From NCBI GenBank assembly GCA_016350165.1, contig CP066225.1, positions 1,116,001 through 1,180,000 of the forward strand: a stretch of 64,000 bases of DNA. Reading direction: 5' to 3'. This document shows positions 56,353 through 64,000 of the stretch, piece by piece. A program made the translations under genes and the position numbers. The notes beneath the pieces were generated by a model, which worked only from the letters and a program-made list of their open reading frames with translations, was not told where the DNA came from and searched no databases. Each line of letters begins with the position of its first letter. Within the stretch, counting starts at the first letter, position 1. This DNA is from Planctomycetota bacterium (GTDB lineage: Bacteria > Planctomycetota > Phycisphaerae > Phycisphaerales > Phycisphaeraceae).

Positions 56353-57945
56353 TTACTTCTTCACCTGATATCGCATGAACAGCGGGTCACCCTTCTGGAT
56401 GTCCGTGCCCGGCTGCAGGTGACCCCACATCGCCCACTGATCCAGCTTACCCATGCCGTTGCCAGCGAGGTCCTTCGCGTAATCGCCAAAACCGATGCGA
56501 TCCCAGAAGACTTCAACCTTGTTTGGAATCAAAGGCCAAAGCAGTACCGAAGCGACTCTTAATGCCTCAGCACAGTTGTAAAGGATCGTGCCAACTTCCG
56601 GCATCTTCTCCGGGTCCTTCGCCAACTTAAATGGTGCAGTACGCTCGATGTAATTGTCGATCGCACGCACAATCTCAAGTGCTGCGTCTGCGGCTTTCTC
56701 AAGTTGGAACGCTTCCATTGCTTCTTTGTAAGCCGCTAAGCTCTTTTCAGCAATGTCGTTATATTCTTCCGAGATCGGCACGTGCGGGCCGTGCTCAGGG
56801 CACTTACCGTCGAAATACTTGCCGATCATGTTCGAGATACGTGAAGCACAGTTGCCGAAAGTGTTCGCGAGATCGGAGTTATATGCTTCGATGAAGCGTG
56901 CTTCAGCGAAGTCTGAGTCGGTCGCACCGATTGGGCCTTTGGTTGCGAGGAACCATCGGAGTGCGTCGAGGCCGAAGGTTTCGATGTAGTGATCGATCTT
57001 CTCCATATCAATGAAGTTGCCGAGCGATTTACTCATCTTTTGGCCTTCACTGATAAAGAAGCTGTGTGCGTAAACGACCTTTGGCAATGGTTTGCCGAGT
57101 GCGAGCATGAGTGCTGGCCAAATCGCGGCATGGAACCAAAGAATATCCTTGGCCATGACGTGCACATCTGCAGGCCAATACTTGATGCGGTCATCGGTAT
57201 CGACAGCAGAGAGATAGTTGAAGAGTGCATCGACCCAAACATAGATCGTGTGCTCTTCATCGCCGGGGATTGTGATACCCCAGTCAGTCATGCCTGTGCG
57301 AGTCATTGGGATGTCGTGCAGGCCGTCTTTGATGCGTGCGACGATCTCGTTTTTACGAGCGTTTGGCTGTACGTCGAATCTACAACCGTTTACCTCTTCA
57401 CTACTTTCGAGAAGTTTCAGAAGATCATCCTGATACTTACTGAGCTTGAAGAAGTAATTTTGTTCAGTTTTACGAACCAACGGTTTGCCGTTGATTGGCG
57501 ATTTGTAGTCGTGTTCTTTAGCTTTGTTTTCAGGGACGTATTCTTCTTGCCCTGCGTCATACCAGCCTTCGTACTCGCCGAGGTAGACGTCGCCTGAGTC
57601 GAGCAGTTGCTTGACGTACTCGGTGACTTTGATTTTGTGGCGGTCTTCGCTGGTGCGGATGAAATCGTCATTGGACATGCCGAGACGCTCGAAGGTTGCT
57701 TTGAAGGCATCGGCGTTCTGGTCGGCCCATTGCTGTGTCGTAAGTCCTTGCTCAGCAGCAGTATCGACGACTTTGGTTGCGTGTTCGTCGGTCCCGGTGA
57801 GGAAGAAGGTGTCGGTGCCAAGCATTCGGTTATAGCGTGCGATGACGTCGGCAATGAGGGTGGAGTAGACGTGCCCAATGTGAGGCGCGCCATTGACATA
57901 GTAAATGGGTGTCGTGACGTAGAATGTGTTCTTGTCCTGATTCAT
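56353..57945 (-). CDS. metG: Methionyl-tRNA synthetase, catalytic chain
   Basis: It charges tRNA-Met. The 530 residues show the HIGH motif in YYVNGAPHIGHVYSTLIADV, GTDEHATKV, EGWYDAGQEEYVPENKAKEHDY where zinc-type enzymes have a cysteine knuckle (no cysteines here), HAFF-type YAHSFFISEGQKMSKSLGN with KMSKS, and a helical anticodon domain ending GDPLFMRYQVKK. The C-terminal tRNA-binding domain present in many MetRS is missing and is probably supplied by the separate protein at 25567. Confidence 0.95.
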   Translation of the reverse strand: MNQDKNTFYVTTPIYYVNGAPHIGHVYSTLIADVIARYNRMLGTDTFFLTGTDEHATKVVDTAAEQGLTTQQWADQNADAFKATFERLGMSNDDFIRTSEDRHKIKVTEYVKQLLDSGDVYLGEYEGWYDAGQEEYVPENKAKEHDYKSPINGKPLVRKTEQNYFFKLSKYQDDLLKLLESSEEVNGCRFDVQPNARKNEIVARIKDGLHDIPMTRTGMTDWGITIPGDEEHTIYVWVDALFNYLSAVDTDDRIKYWPADVHVMAKDILWFHAAIWPALMLALGKPLPKVVYAHSFFISEGQKMSKSLGNFIDMEKIDHYIETFGLDALRWFLATKGPIGATDSDFAEARFIEAYNSDLANTFGNCASRISNMIGKYFDGKCPEHGPHVPISEEYNDIAEKSLAAYKEAMEAFQLEKAADAALEIVRAIDNYIERTAPFKLAKDPEKMPEVGTILYNCAEALRVASVLLWPLIPNKVEVFWDRIGFGDYAKDLAGNGMGKLDQWAMWGHLQPGTDIQKGDPLFMRYQVKK

Positions 57946-58058
57946 GGCCTAATTGTACGATCCAGCTCGCGATTCGGAAAATCTTGCGAGTTTGCGGCTG
58001 GGATGGTGGTTAAATGAGGGATGGATCAATTCGAGTCATGCGGGTCCTGATTGGGGGC

Positions 58059-59282
58059 TTACGAGGTTGTGAGAGATTGAGGTTTGCCTAGGGTTTTGGC
58101 CTTACTTTGTAGCTGTTTTTTGGCTTTGCGGTGATTGCGTTTGCTTTGCCATTTCTTGAGGTAGAGATAGATACCAGTGACGAAGAGGAGGGTCGGGACG
58201 AAGCCGATGAGGACGTAGAGGAGTTTTGAGAAGATGCCAGCCCAGTGACCGAAGTGGAGCCATGTGGACCAATCCATGAGGATATCGCCCGTGGCTTGGG
58301 GCTGGGCGATCGTGTCTTTGGTTGAGACGATGGAGCCGCCTTGCCGGGCCATGGTGACGGTGAGGCGGCCGGTCGTAGATTCGTTGTTGGGGTTGGCATA
58401 GAAATGGACGAGTTGCGGTGTGCCTTGTTTTGGGTGGGTGTTGAATTTAGCGAGATAGACGGTGGCGTCATTGCGTTGCTGCTGTGCGGTTTGGTACATA
58501 GTGCCTAACGGTTGAATAGGCGCATTGAGGTCGGGTTCGGTTTGAGGTGGTGGTGGTGCTGGGTAGAGTACATCGATGACGGGTTTAAAGATGATGACGG
58601 AGCCAGTGACTGTGAGGATAACGAGGAAGATGAGTGAGAGAGCGCCGAGAAAGCCATGCACGTCCCATGCTAATCGACGGATAGAAGTCTTGTTGATTTT
58701 GAAACGTTGTTTCCAGAGTTTTGGTTTAAGGCCTGGCCACCAAAGCCAGAGCCCGGAGAGGAGAAGGATGAGTGCGAAGAATGAAGCGAAGCCGTTGAAG
58801 AACCAGCCGGGGATTTTGGCGAGCCAGTGCATATGGATGGCATAGACGGTGTTGAAAAATGTGCCGTAGTATGGACGGTTGCCGAGGACTTCATAGGTGA
58901 CGGGATGAACAGCGATTTCGCGGATTTGATCGCCCCACCCGAGGTTGTCGGTGTTGTCAGGACGGTTGATGTAGAGAAGGTAGCCGTGATCGTCATGTGG
59001 GAGGTAGATGCGTGCGACATCACGATCGGGGAAGAGTTCTTTGCCAATATCGTAAACTTTATCGATGCCGATGATTGGATCGATTTGATCAAGCTCTTGC
59101 TGCGTTAATTCGAGTTCATGAAATTGCGGTGCAACGGCTTCACCAATGGCATGGTGAAAGACAAGGAGTGAGCCGGTGAGCCCCATGACGAGAAGGTAGA
59201 AGCCAACGGTGATGCCAAGAAGCAGGTGCACATAGTACACGCTGCTTCTGACTAACCGTTTAATAGACAGTTTCTTTTTCAT
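58059..59282 (-). CDS. PepSY-associated transmembrane protein
   Basis: This 407-residue inner-membrane protein has four membrane helices: VYYVHLLLGITVGFYLLVMGLTGSLLVFHHAI, FFALILLLSGLWLWWPG, VHGFLGALSLIFLVILTVTGSVIIF and LLYVLIGFVPTLLFVTGIYLYLKKW, with conserved helix histidines (HLLLG, HxxxGALS, HFGHWAG). This is the PepSY_TM family, often found with TonB-dependent siderophore receptors and thought to reduce or handle ferric siderophores using haem. It lies 114 bases downstream of a prepilin-like gene behind a Fur-box candidate, which fits iron control. Confidence 0.85.
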   Translation of the reverse strand: MKKKLSIKRLVRSSVYYVHLLLGITVGFYLLVMGLTGSLLVFHHAIGEAVAPQFHELELTQQELDQIDPIIGIDKVYDIGKELFPDRDVARIYLPHDDHGYLLYINRPDNTDNLGWGDQIREIAVHPVTYEVLGNRPYYGTFFNTVYAIHMHWLAKIPGWFFNGFASFFALILLLSGLWLWWPGLKPKLWKQRFKINKTSIRRLAWDVHGFLGALSLIFLVILTVTGSVIIFKPVIDVLYPAPPPPQTEPDLNAPIQPLGTMYQTAQQQRNDATVYLAKFNTHPKQGTPQLVHFYANPNNESTTGRLTVTMARQGGSIVSTKDTIAQPQATGDILMDWSTWLHFGHWAGIFSKLLYVLIGFVPTLLFVTGIYLYLKKWQSKRNHRKAKKQLQSKAKTLGKPQSLTTS

Positions 59283-59396
59283 GAACAAATCCGAGCTTTT
59301 ATTGGTTCAATTCAATACAGATAATTGAAGGGCGGCGGAGAAACATCCTACGACCAGCGGCCGTGGGTATGGTCAAAACCTCTTTAAAACATGTGG

Positions 59397-60248
59397 TTAT
59401 TCGAGATCGAATAGTTCGTCTGTGTTTGGATCGAGGTCTTCGTCGATGTCGCCGAGGTTGATAAGCTTGAGTTGGTCTTTGGTTGCACCTTGTAATGCCG
59501 CATATGAAGAACGCATGAGAACTGGTGTGTAAGATTCGACGTGACCATCGGCCCAGAGTGTGTTGCCTTTGGCTGAGTGGCGGCCATGAAGCGCTGGTGC
59601 GCCGCCATAGTATGTTGGTGGCTGGAGGAAGCCTGCTGTTGCGAGTTGGAGTTCACCTGAAACGATGATGGGTTCAGCAGCGTCAGCGAAGAGAACGGTT
59701 TGTGTCGCGTTGCGGATGTGTGAAGCTTTGATGAGTGGCTTAACGATGGTGTGACCTGTGGGGCCGCCGGGCATTGGAGCTTGGTAGTAGGAATCGCTGA
59801 CGTGGATTGATCCCATGTAGTAGTGGTTGTAGCCATAACCGGTTTTGTTTGAGCCTGCACGTTGGCCTTGGTTTGGGTCTTCGTGGTTCCAAGAAGGGCA
59901 AGATTGAACAGTGCCATCTTGGATGTAGCCTTTGAAGAAGGAAGAGTTTTCGAGTGTGTCGGTGGAGCCTGGGATTTGTTCGCCCCACCAGTAGCGCCAT
60001 CCGGAGGGGGTATTGAGATTGCGATAGTCGTAGCCGGGCATAACCCAGTCATTGTGATCGACAGCGTAGGCAGCCCATGCGATTCCCATTTGTCTTTCGT
60101 TTGAGCCACATGCTGCAGATTGAGCGGTACGTCTTGCGGCACCAAGTGCTGGGAGGAGGATACCGATTAGTAGTGCGATTATGCTTATGACGACAAGTAA
60201 TTCGATGAGTGTAAAGGCAGAACGTTCAGGGCACAGGCGTGTGGCCAT
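59397..60248 (-). CDS. Prepilin-type N-terminal domain protein
   Basis: This 283-residue protein has a short leader [11 protein letters not shown] and then [32 protein letters not shown], a class III prepilin signal, followed by a globular region and [12 protein letters not shown] near the end (ADGH motif of the planctomycete family). GGAGATTTCC before the ATG supports the start. It is likely exported and anchored as a pilin-like protein. It may be cotranscribed with the PepSY gene and controlled by the Fur-box candidate at 60448. Confidence 0.85.
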   Translation of the reverse strand: MATRLCPERSAFTLIELLVVISIIALLIGILLPALGAARRTAQSAACGSNERQMGIAWAAYAVDHNDWVMPGYDYRNLNTPSGWRYWWGEQIPGSTDTLENSSFFKGYIQDGTVQSCPSWNHEDPNQGQRAGSNKTGYGYNHYYMGSIHVSDSYYQAPMPGGPTGHTIVKPLIKASHIRNATQTVLFADAAEPIIVSGELQLATAGFLQPPTYYGGAPALHGRHSAKGNTLWADGHVESYTPVLMRSSYAALQGATKDQLKLINLGDIDEDLDPNTDELFDLE

Positions 60249-60642
60249 GGAAATCTCCAGTAGTTTTTGGGCGTTGGGTTTTGGAAGCTGAAAGAATAGA
60301 CAATAAAAATAGGTGTGCGTGTGCTATTAAGGCTTGCAAGGTGTGAGTGCTAGACACACCCTCAAACAGGCGAGGCTGATCCATCGTCAATCAGGCGTCC
60401 TCTGCCCTTGGATTCTGAAATCAATAACACGATTATATTTATGATTTTGAGAATCAGTATCAATATAATCCGCAATGCGAAGGTGTCAAATGAATTTGAG
60501 AGTTATCAAGAAGTGAACCAAAGAGAAACTTGAACGTGTGGCTGAGACGCGAGGAATAGGGATTTAAAGAGTGTGAAGGGTGTTTTTGGGGAGATTGTGG
60601 GAGAATGCTGGTGGCTGTCTTCAAAGGGATAAAACACGTAAA
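60249..60642. other. Divergent region between the prepilin-like gene and waaA
   Basis: It holds the Fur-box candidate at 60448-60462 within an AT-rich patch (60430-60475). No gene is seen. Confidence 0.5.
60448..60462 (-). promoter_or_regulatory. Candidate Fur box
   Basis: TGAGAATCAGTATCA matches the 7-1-7 Fur consensus TGATAATNATTATCA at 12 of 14 fixed positions. It lies 200 bases upstream of the minus-strand prepilin-like gene and PepSY gene, and 181 bases upstream of waaA on the other strand. Confidence 0.5.
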
Positions 60643-61944
60643 ATGGTGTCCATGATGATTTTGCGTGACATCGCGTATGGGGTGGGCGGCTTGTTGTTAG
60701 CTCCGATTTGGGCGACGGCGATGCTGAAGACCGGCAAATGGAAGACCGATTGGTCTGGGAAATTGCTTGGCAAAGCGACGCCACACCTGCAATCCCCCCC
60801 CAGTAAGGTGGAAGGCAAGTCATTCATTGGCAGAACACTATTGATTCATGCGGTGTCGGTGGGTGAGGTGATGGCGACGCGATCGCTGGTGGAGACACTT
60901 GAGACTCAGGCACCGAATCTGCGGATTGTGGTGGCGACGACGACGAATACTGGTTTTGATCGAGCGATGATCTTGTATTCGGATCGCCATCATGTGGTAC
61001 GGTATCCTTTGGATTTTTCCTGGGCAGTGAAGCGGTTTTTAAGAACGGTGAAGCCTGACTTGGTTGCACTGACAGAGTTGGAGGTTTGGCCAAACTTCGT
61101 AGAGGCGTGTGATAAGCGCGGGATACCGGTTGCGGTGATTAATGGTCGGTTGACTGAGCGATCATATAACCGATACCTGAAAGTGAAGTTTTTGATTGAG
61201 TCGTCGTTCAAGCGATTGAGTGCGGCGGCTGTTCAGACGGAAGACTATGCGAAGCGGTTTAAGGGATTGGGGGCAAGGGAAGATTGTGTTCATATTTTGG
61301 ATACGATGAAGTGGGACACGGCTAAGATTGATGATGAGGTGGATGGAACGGATGAACTGGGTGAGGAGTTTGGGCTTGATCGTGGAAAGCTGACGGTGGT
61401 TGCTGGTTCTACGGGGCCTGGTGAAGAGAAGCTGCTGATTGAGTCTATGCGCGAGTTAGGTGATGTTAATTTAGTGATCGTGCCACGTAAGCCTGAACGG
61501 TTTAATGAGGTTGCGGAGTTGGATGAGCGAATTATTCGAATGACGGATATTCGAAATGGGAAGGCAAAGTCTGGGGACGGTTCTATCTATCTATTAGACA
61601 CGATGGGTGAGTTGAGAAAGGCTTATGGGTTGGCGGATGTGGTGATTGTGGGGAGAAGTTTTAATGGGTTGGGTGGTTCGGATTTGATTGAGCCGATCGG
61701 ACTTGGGAAGGCGGTTGTGATTGGGAATAGTTATTTTAATTTTGGCGATGCGGTGGACGCGTTTGCTGAAGGAGATGGGGTTATTGTTGCGAATGAGGGC
61801 GATTTGGCAGGAAATTTAAAGGGGTTATTGGATGATAAGGGTAAGAGGAAGGTATTGAGCGAGAATGGCCGGGCAGTGATAAGGAACAGACAGGGAGCGA
61901 CACAGCGGCATGCGAACATGTTGTTGGGTTTGTTGCCTGAGTAG
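60643..61944 (+). CDS. waaA: 3-deoxy-D-manno-octulosonic acid transferase
   Basis: WaaA (KdtA) adds Kdo to lipid A precursors at the inner membrane. The 433-residue protein shows an N-terminal anchor region (DIAYGVGGLLLAPIWATAM), LLIHAVSVGEVMATRSLVETL (HAxSVGE motif), PLDFSWAVKRFLRTVKPDLVALTELEVWPNF, NGRLTERSYNRY, VAGSTGPGEEKLL, IVPRKPERF and VGRSFNGLGGSDLIEP. All are typical; length is normal. ATG 60643 is used; ATG 60652 is also possible. proB follows after 33 bases, so they may share a transcript. Confidence 0.93.
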   Translation: MVSMMILRDIAYGVGGLLLAPIWATAMLKTGKWKTDWSGKLLGKATPHLQSPPSKVEGKSFIGRTLLIHAVSVGEVMATRSLVETLETQAPNLRIVVATTTNTGFDRAMILYSDRHHVVRYPLDFSWAVKRFLRTVKPDLVALTELEVWPNFVEACDKRGIPVAVINGRLTERSYNRYLKVKFLIESSFKRLSAAAVQTEDYAKRFKGLGAREDCVHILDTMKWDTAKIDDEVDGTDELGEEFGLDRGKLTVVAGSTGPGEEKLLIESMRELGDVNLVIVPRKPERFNEVAELDERIIRMTDIRNGKAKSGDGSIYLLDTMGELRKAYGLADVVIVGRSFNGLGGSDLIEPIGLGKAVVIGNSYFNFGDAVDAFAEGDGVIVANEGDLAGNLKGLLDDKGKRKVLSENGRAVIRNRQGATQRHANMLLGLLPE

Positions 61945-61977
61945 CGTGGGTGAGTGGAAGAAGAAGGTTGTGCGATT

Positions 61978-63108
61978 ATGCCATCAACAGAACTGAGACA
62001 GAAGGTATTAACTGGCGCGAAGCGTGTTGTCGTGAAGATCGGCACGCAATTGTTGACGTTACGTGATGAGCAAGGGCCGGGGATTGACGAGAAGTTTATC
62101 AATCATCTGGCAAAACAGATTGCTGCTTTGCGTGAACGTGGTATTGAAGTGACGTTGGTGAGTTCTGGTGCTGTTGGCGCAGGTTGTGTTGAATTGGGTA
62201 TGGAGAGAAGGCCCAGCGATGTAGCGGGGATGCAAGCGGCTGCGGCGATTGGGCAAAGACGTTTGATGCAGTTGATGTATAAGGCGTTTGAGAAATATAG
62301 TATTTCGGTTGCACAGATTCTGCTGACACGCACGGACTTTGATGATCGTACACGGTACTTGAATATACGAAACTGCATTAGGAAGCTGCATGAGTATGGG
62401 ACGCTGCCGATTCTGAATGAGAATGATACGGTGTCGGTGGATGAGTTGCGGTTTGGTGATAACGATATGTTGGCGGCTTTAACGTGTAATGCATTGAGGG
62501 CACAGGCGGTCGTGCTTCTGACATCAGTGGATGGGTTACTTGATGAAAACATGAACGTCATTGATTTGGTTGATGATGTTGCGAAGTTCATGACGCTGAC
62601 GAATGATGGGGAGAAAACGGCGTGGGGATCAGGGGGCATGGGTTCAAAGCTTGAGGCAGCAAGTCTGGTGACGGATGCAGGTGATGTGGCAGTGATCGCA
62701 TCGGGTCGAGAGAAGGATATTCTGACGCGGCTAATGGATGGAGAAAAGCTGGGAACGGTGCTCTTGCCTGCGGAAAGAAAGTTGGCTTCACGGCAACGCT
62801 GGATCGCAATGACGAAACGTCCTGCGGGGACGTTGACGGTGGATGAAGGGGCGGCGAATGCATTGATTGAACGGAAGAAGTCGCTGCTGGCATCAGGAAT
62901 TACGAAGGTGAGTGGCCGGTTTGAGAAAGGCGAGATTCTTTCTATTAAACTGAGTGGTGATGGCGAGATTGCGCGGGGGCTGAGTAATTTTAGTAGTGAG
63001 GATTTGAAGCAGATTATTGGGAAGCGATCGAATCAGTTTGAAAAGATTTTGGGGAGAGTGACTTATTCCGAAGTGATCCATCGTGATCATTTGGTGATAC
63101 GAAAGTAA
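61978..63108 (+). CDS. proB: Glutamate 5-kinase
   Basis: It phosphorylates glutamate in the first step of proline synthesis. The 376-residue protein has the amino-acid kinase domain (KRVVVKIGTQLLT, TLVSSGAVGAGC, AAAAIGQRRLMQL, PILNENDTVSVDELRFGDNDMLAAL, WGSGGMGSKLEAA) and a C-terminal PUA domain (AGTLTVDEGAANALIERKKSLLASGI…ARGLSNFSSEDLKQI). The two-domain form and length match E. coli ProB (367). ATG 61978 (MPSTELRQ) has GAAGG upstream; the frame extends eight codons further without support. Confidence 0.95.
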   Translation: MPSTELRQKVLTGAKRVVVKIGTQLLTLRDEQGPGIDEKFINHLAKQIAALRERGIEVTLVSSGAVGAGCVELGMERRPSDVAGMQAAAAIGQRRLMQLMYKAFEKYSISVAQILLTRTDFDDRTRYLNIRNCIRKLHEYGTLPILNENDTVSVDELRFGDNDMLAALTCNALRAQAVVLLTSVDGLLDENMNVIDLVDDVAKFMTLTNDGEKTAWGSGGMGSKLEAASLVTDAGDVAVIASGREKDILTRLMDGEKLGTVLLPAERKLASRQRWIAMTKRPAGTLTVDEGAANALIERKKSLLASGITKVSGRFEKGEILSIKLSGDGEIARGLSNFSSEDLKQIIGKRSNQFEKILGRVTYSEVIHRDHLVIRK

Positions 63109-63305
63109 AAGAAAATTGATTGAACGAGGGTGTGGGGTTTTAGTGCGCTCTAATTGTCGAATAGGTGGATCTGCTTTTATTTTTCACGCCCTATCTTTAA
63201 TTGTTACCTAAACCGAATGATTGATACGACCGATATTCTCATCAACGGCGCAGGGTATGCGCGCATTGGATGAAAGAAAGTCACTGTAAACGTTGATGGA
63301 GAGGC

Positions 63306-64000
63306 ATGGAGCGAGGACATCACAAGAGTGAAACAGATCACCAGAGGTTGCTGCGAATCAGTGTCGATTGCAGGAATGGTGAAGCTGCGCGTGCGGAGAT
63401 GGCGTTGTATGCGTGGTTGAGGGATGAATCATGCCCGGCGACGGCACGGGTGATGCTTGCTGCGATGTGGGCGAGGCGGGGGAAGCTGGAGGATGCGAAG
63501 GAAATTTTGCAGGGGGTGTATGAGCAAGAAATTGAGACATGGCGGCCGAGCGAGGTACAGTTACTGATTAGTGTGTTGATTGCATGTGATTTGGTTGATG
63601 CTGCGAAGAGACTTGGGAAAGCATTGTATAAGGGGTATGGCCAGTATGAGGAGATTGGGAAGTGGTTAAGGACAATGTCGGTACCGGGCTCGGTAGAGTT
63701 GCCTTATGTGAGTGAAAAGTTGGTTGTGAGATTGGCAGAGCAGTTGGCTGAGAATTTGGATGTGCTGGGAAGTTTGGTTTATGCGCAGAAACATGAGCCG
63801 CGTGCGAAGTCGGTGCTGATGCTACGACATGCGATGATGCGTGTTGTGAAGGGGGAAATGTGTGAGACGGATGAACTGTTATGCGTTGTGGGGCTAGCGG
63901 AATTGGCGATGTTGGCAGGGGATCATCGGGATGTAAAACGATGGGCTAAACGTGGGCTTAAGATTGATCCGTATCATGCACGATTGGCGTTACTGCTTTC
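63306..64000 (+). CDS. TPR-like protein, 5' part, cut by window end
   Basis: The frame is open from ATG 63306 to the window edge (231 codons). The product is an all-helical, TPR-like protein (ARVMLAAMWARRGKLEDAKEILQGVYEQ; LLISVLIACDLVDAAKRLGKALYKGYG; LAMLAGDHRDVKRWAKRGLKIDPYHARLALLL). GGAGAGGC directly before the ATG supports the start. It follows proB by about 200 bases. Such proteins are often interaction scaffolds or glycosyltransferase-linked; nothing more can be said. Confidence 0.75.
   Translation, partial: MERGHHKSETDHQRLLRISVDCRNGEAARAEMALYAWLRDESCPATARVMLAAMWARRGKLEDAKEILQGVYEQEIETWRPSEVQLLISVLIACDLVDAAKRLGKALYKGYGQYEEIGKWLRTMSVPGSVELPYVSEKLVVRLAEQLAENLDVLGSLVYAQKHEPRAKSVLMLRHAMMRVVKGEMCETDELLCVVGLAELAMLAGDHRDVKRWAKRGLKIDPYHARLALLL

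Overview
The window looks like a chromosome segment of a planctomycete, most probably class Phycisphaerae. This is inferred from family content: prepilin-type proteins with the [24 protein letters not shown] leader style and a late ADGH motif, a PEP-CTERM protein, CxxCxYxL…CPECG zinc ribbons, large LptD/LptA-like and AsmA-like envelope proteins, a FlgM-like C-terminus, and base composition that is not GC-rich. No tRNA, rRNA, CRISPR array, insertion sequence or prophage was recognised.

Layout. 1-6.6 kb: 3' part of a SAM methyltransferase (-), a repeat-rich spacer, thymidylate kinase, a sodium/solute symporter and a PEP-CTERM protein. 6.6-13 kb: methyltransferase, thiS-thiG (-), then a thioredoxin-like lipoprotein, a PmtA-like methyltransferase, an ArnT/PMT-like glycosyltransferase and a DUF1223 protein. 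13-19.3 kb: two tandem paralogous zinc-ribbon membrane proteins and a secreted protein, all of unknown function, with a second PmtA-like methyltransferase on the other strand. 19.8-29.9 kb: outer-membrane biogenesis block (LptD-like, PpiD/SurA-like, AsmA-like) with a free-standing MetRS tRNA-binding subunit. 29.9-37.8 kb: bioD, a prepilin-like protein, a single-domain CheB, an esterase and several very small genes. 37.8-49.8 kb: aconitase, miaA, topA, glnA and phosphomannomutase. 50-56 kb: a giant LptC/LptA-like protein, a lipoprotein and small genes. 56.3-64 kb: metG, a PepSY transporter-like protein and a prepilin-like protein behind a Fur-box candidate, waaA (Kdo transferase), proB and a TPR-like gene cut by the window end.

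How it fits together. LptD, the LptC/LptA-like protein, WaaA, PpiD/SurA and AsmA all point to a Gram-negative envelope with LPS export, although the genes are split over three sites. Two PmtA-type enzymes suggest methylated phospholipids. MetRS is split into a catalytic chain (56.4 kb) and a tRNA-binding chain (25.6 kb). Many genes are single transcription units ending in strong hairpin-plus-T terminators, several of them shared by convergent genes.

The most unusual signals are not genes. (1) G/C strand asymmetry flips sign several times, independently of gene direction. (2) A dispersed repeat has a 20-base core, ACGATACGCTNNAGTGAAAC, often followed by a GC palindrome, and its orientation follows the skew. 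(3) Two related ~430-bp elements lie in inverted orientation 49 kb apart. (4) A 16-base motif, CTAAYCNNNNRTTAGA, occurs five times between 40.8 and 55.4 kb. All coordinates and motif matches were read by eye; no database search was run.
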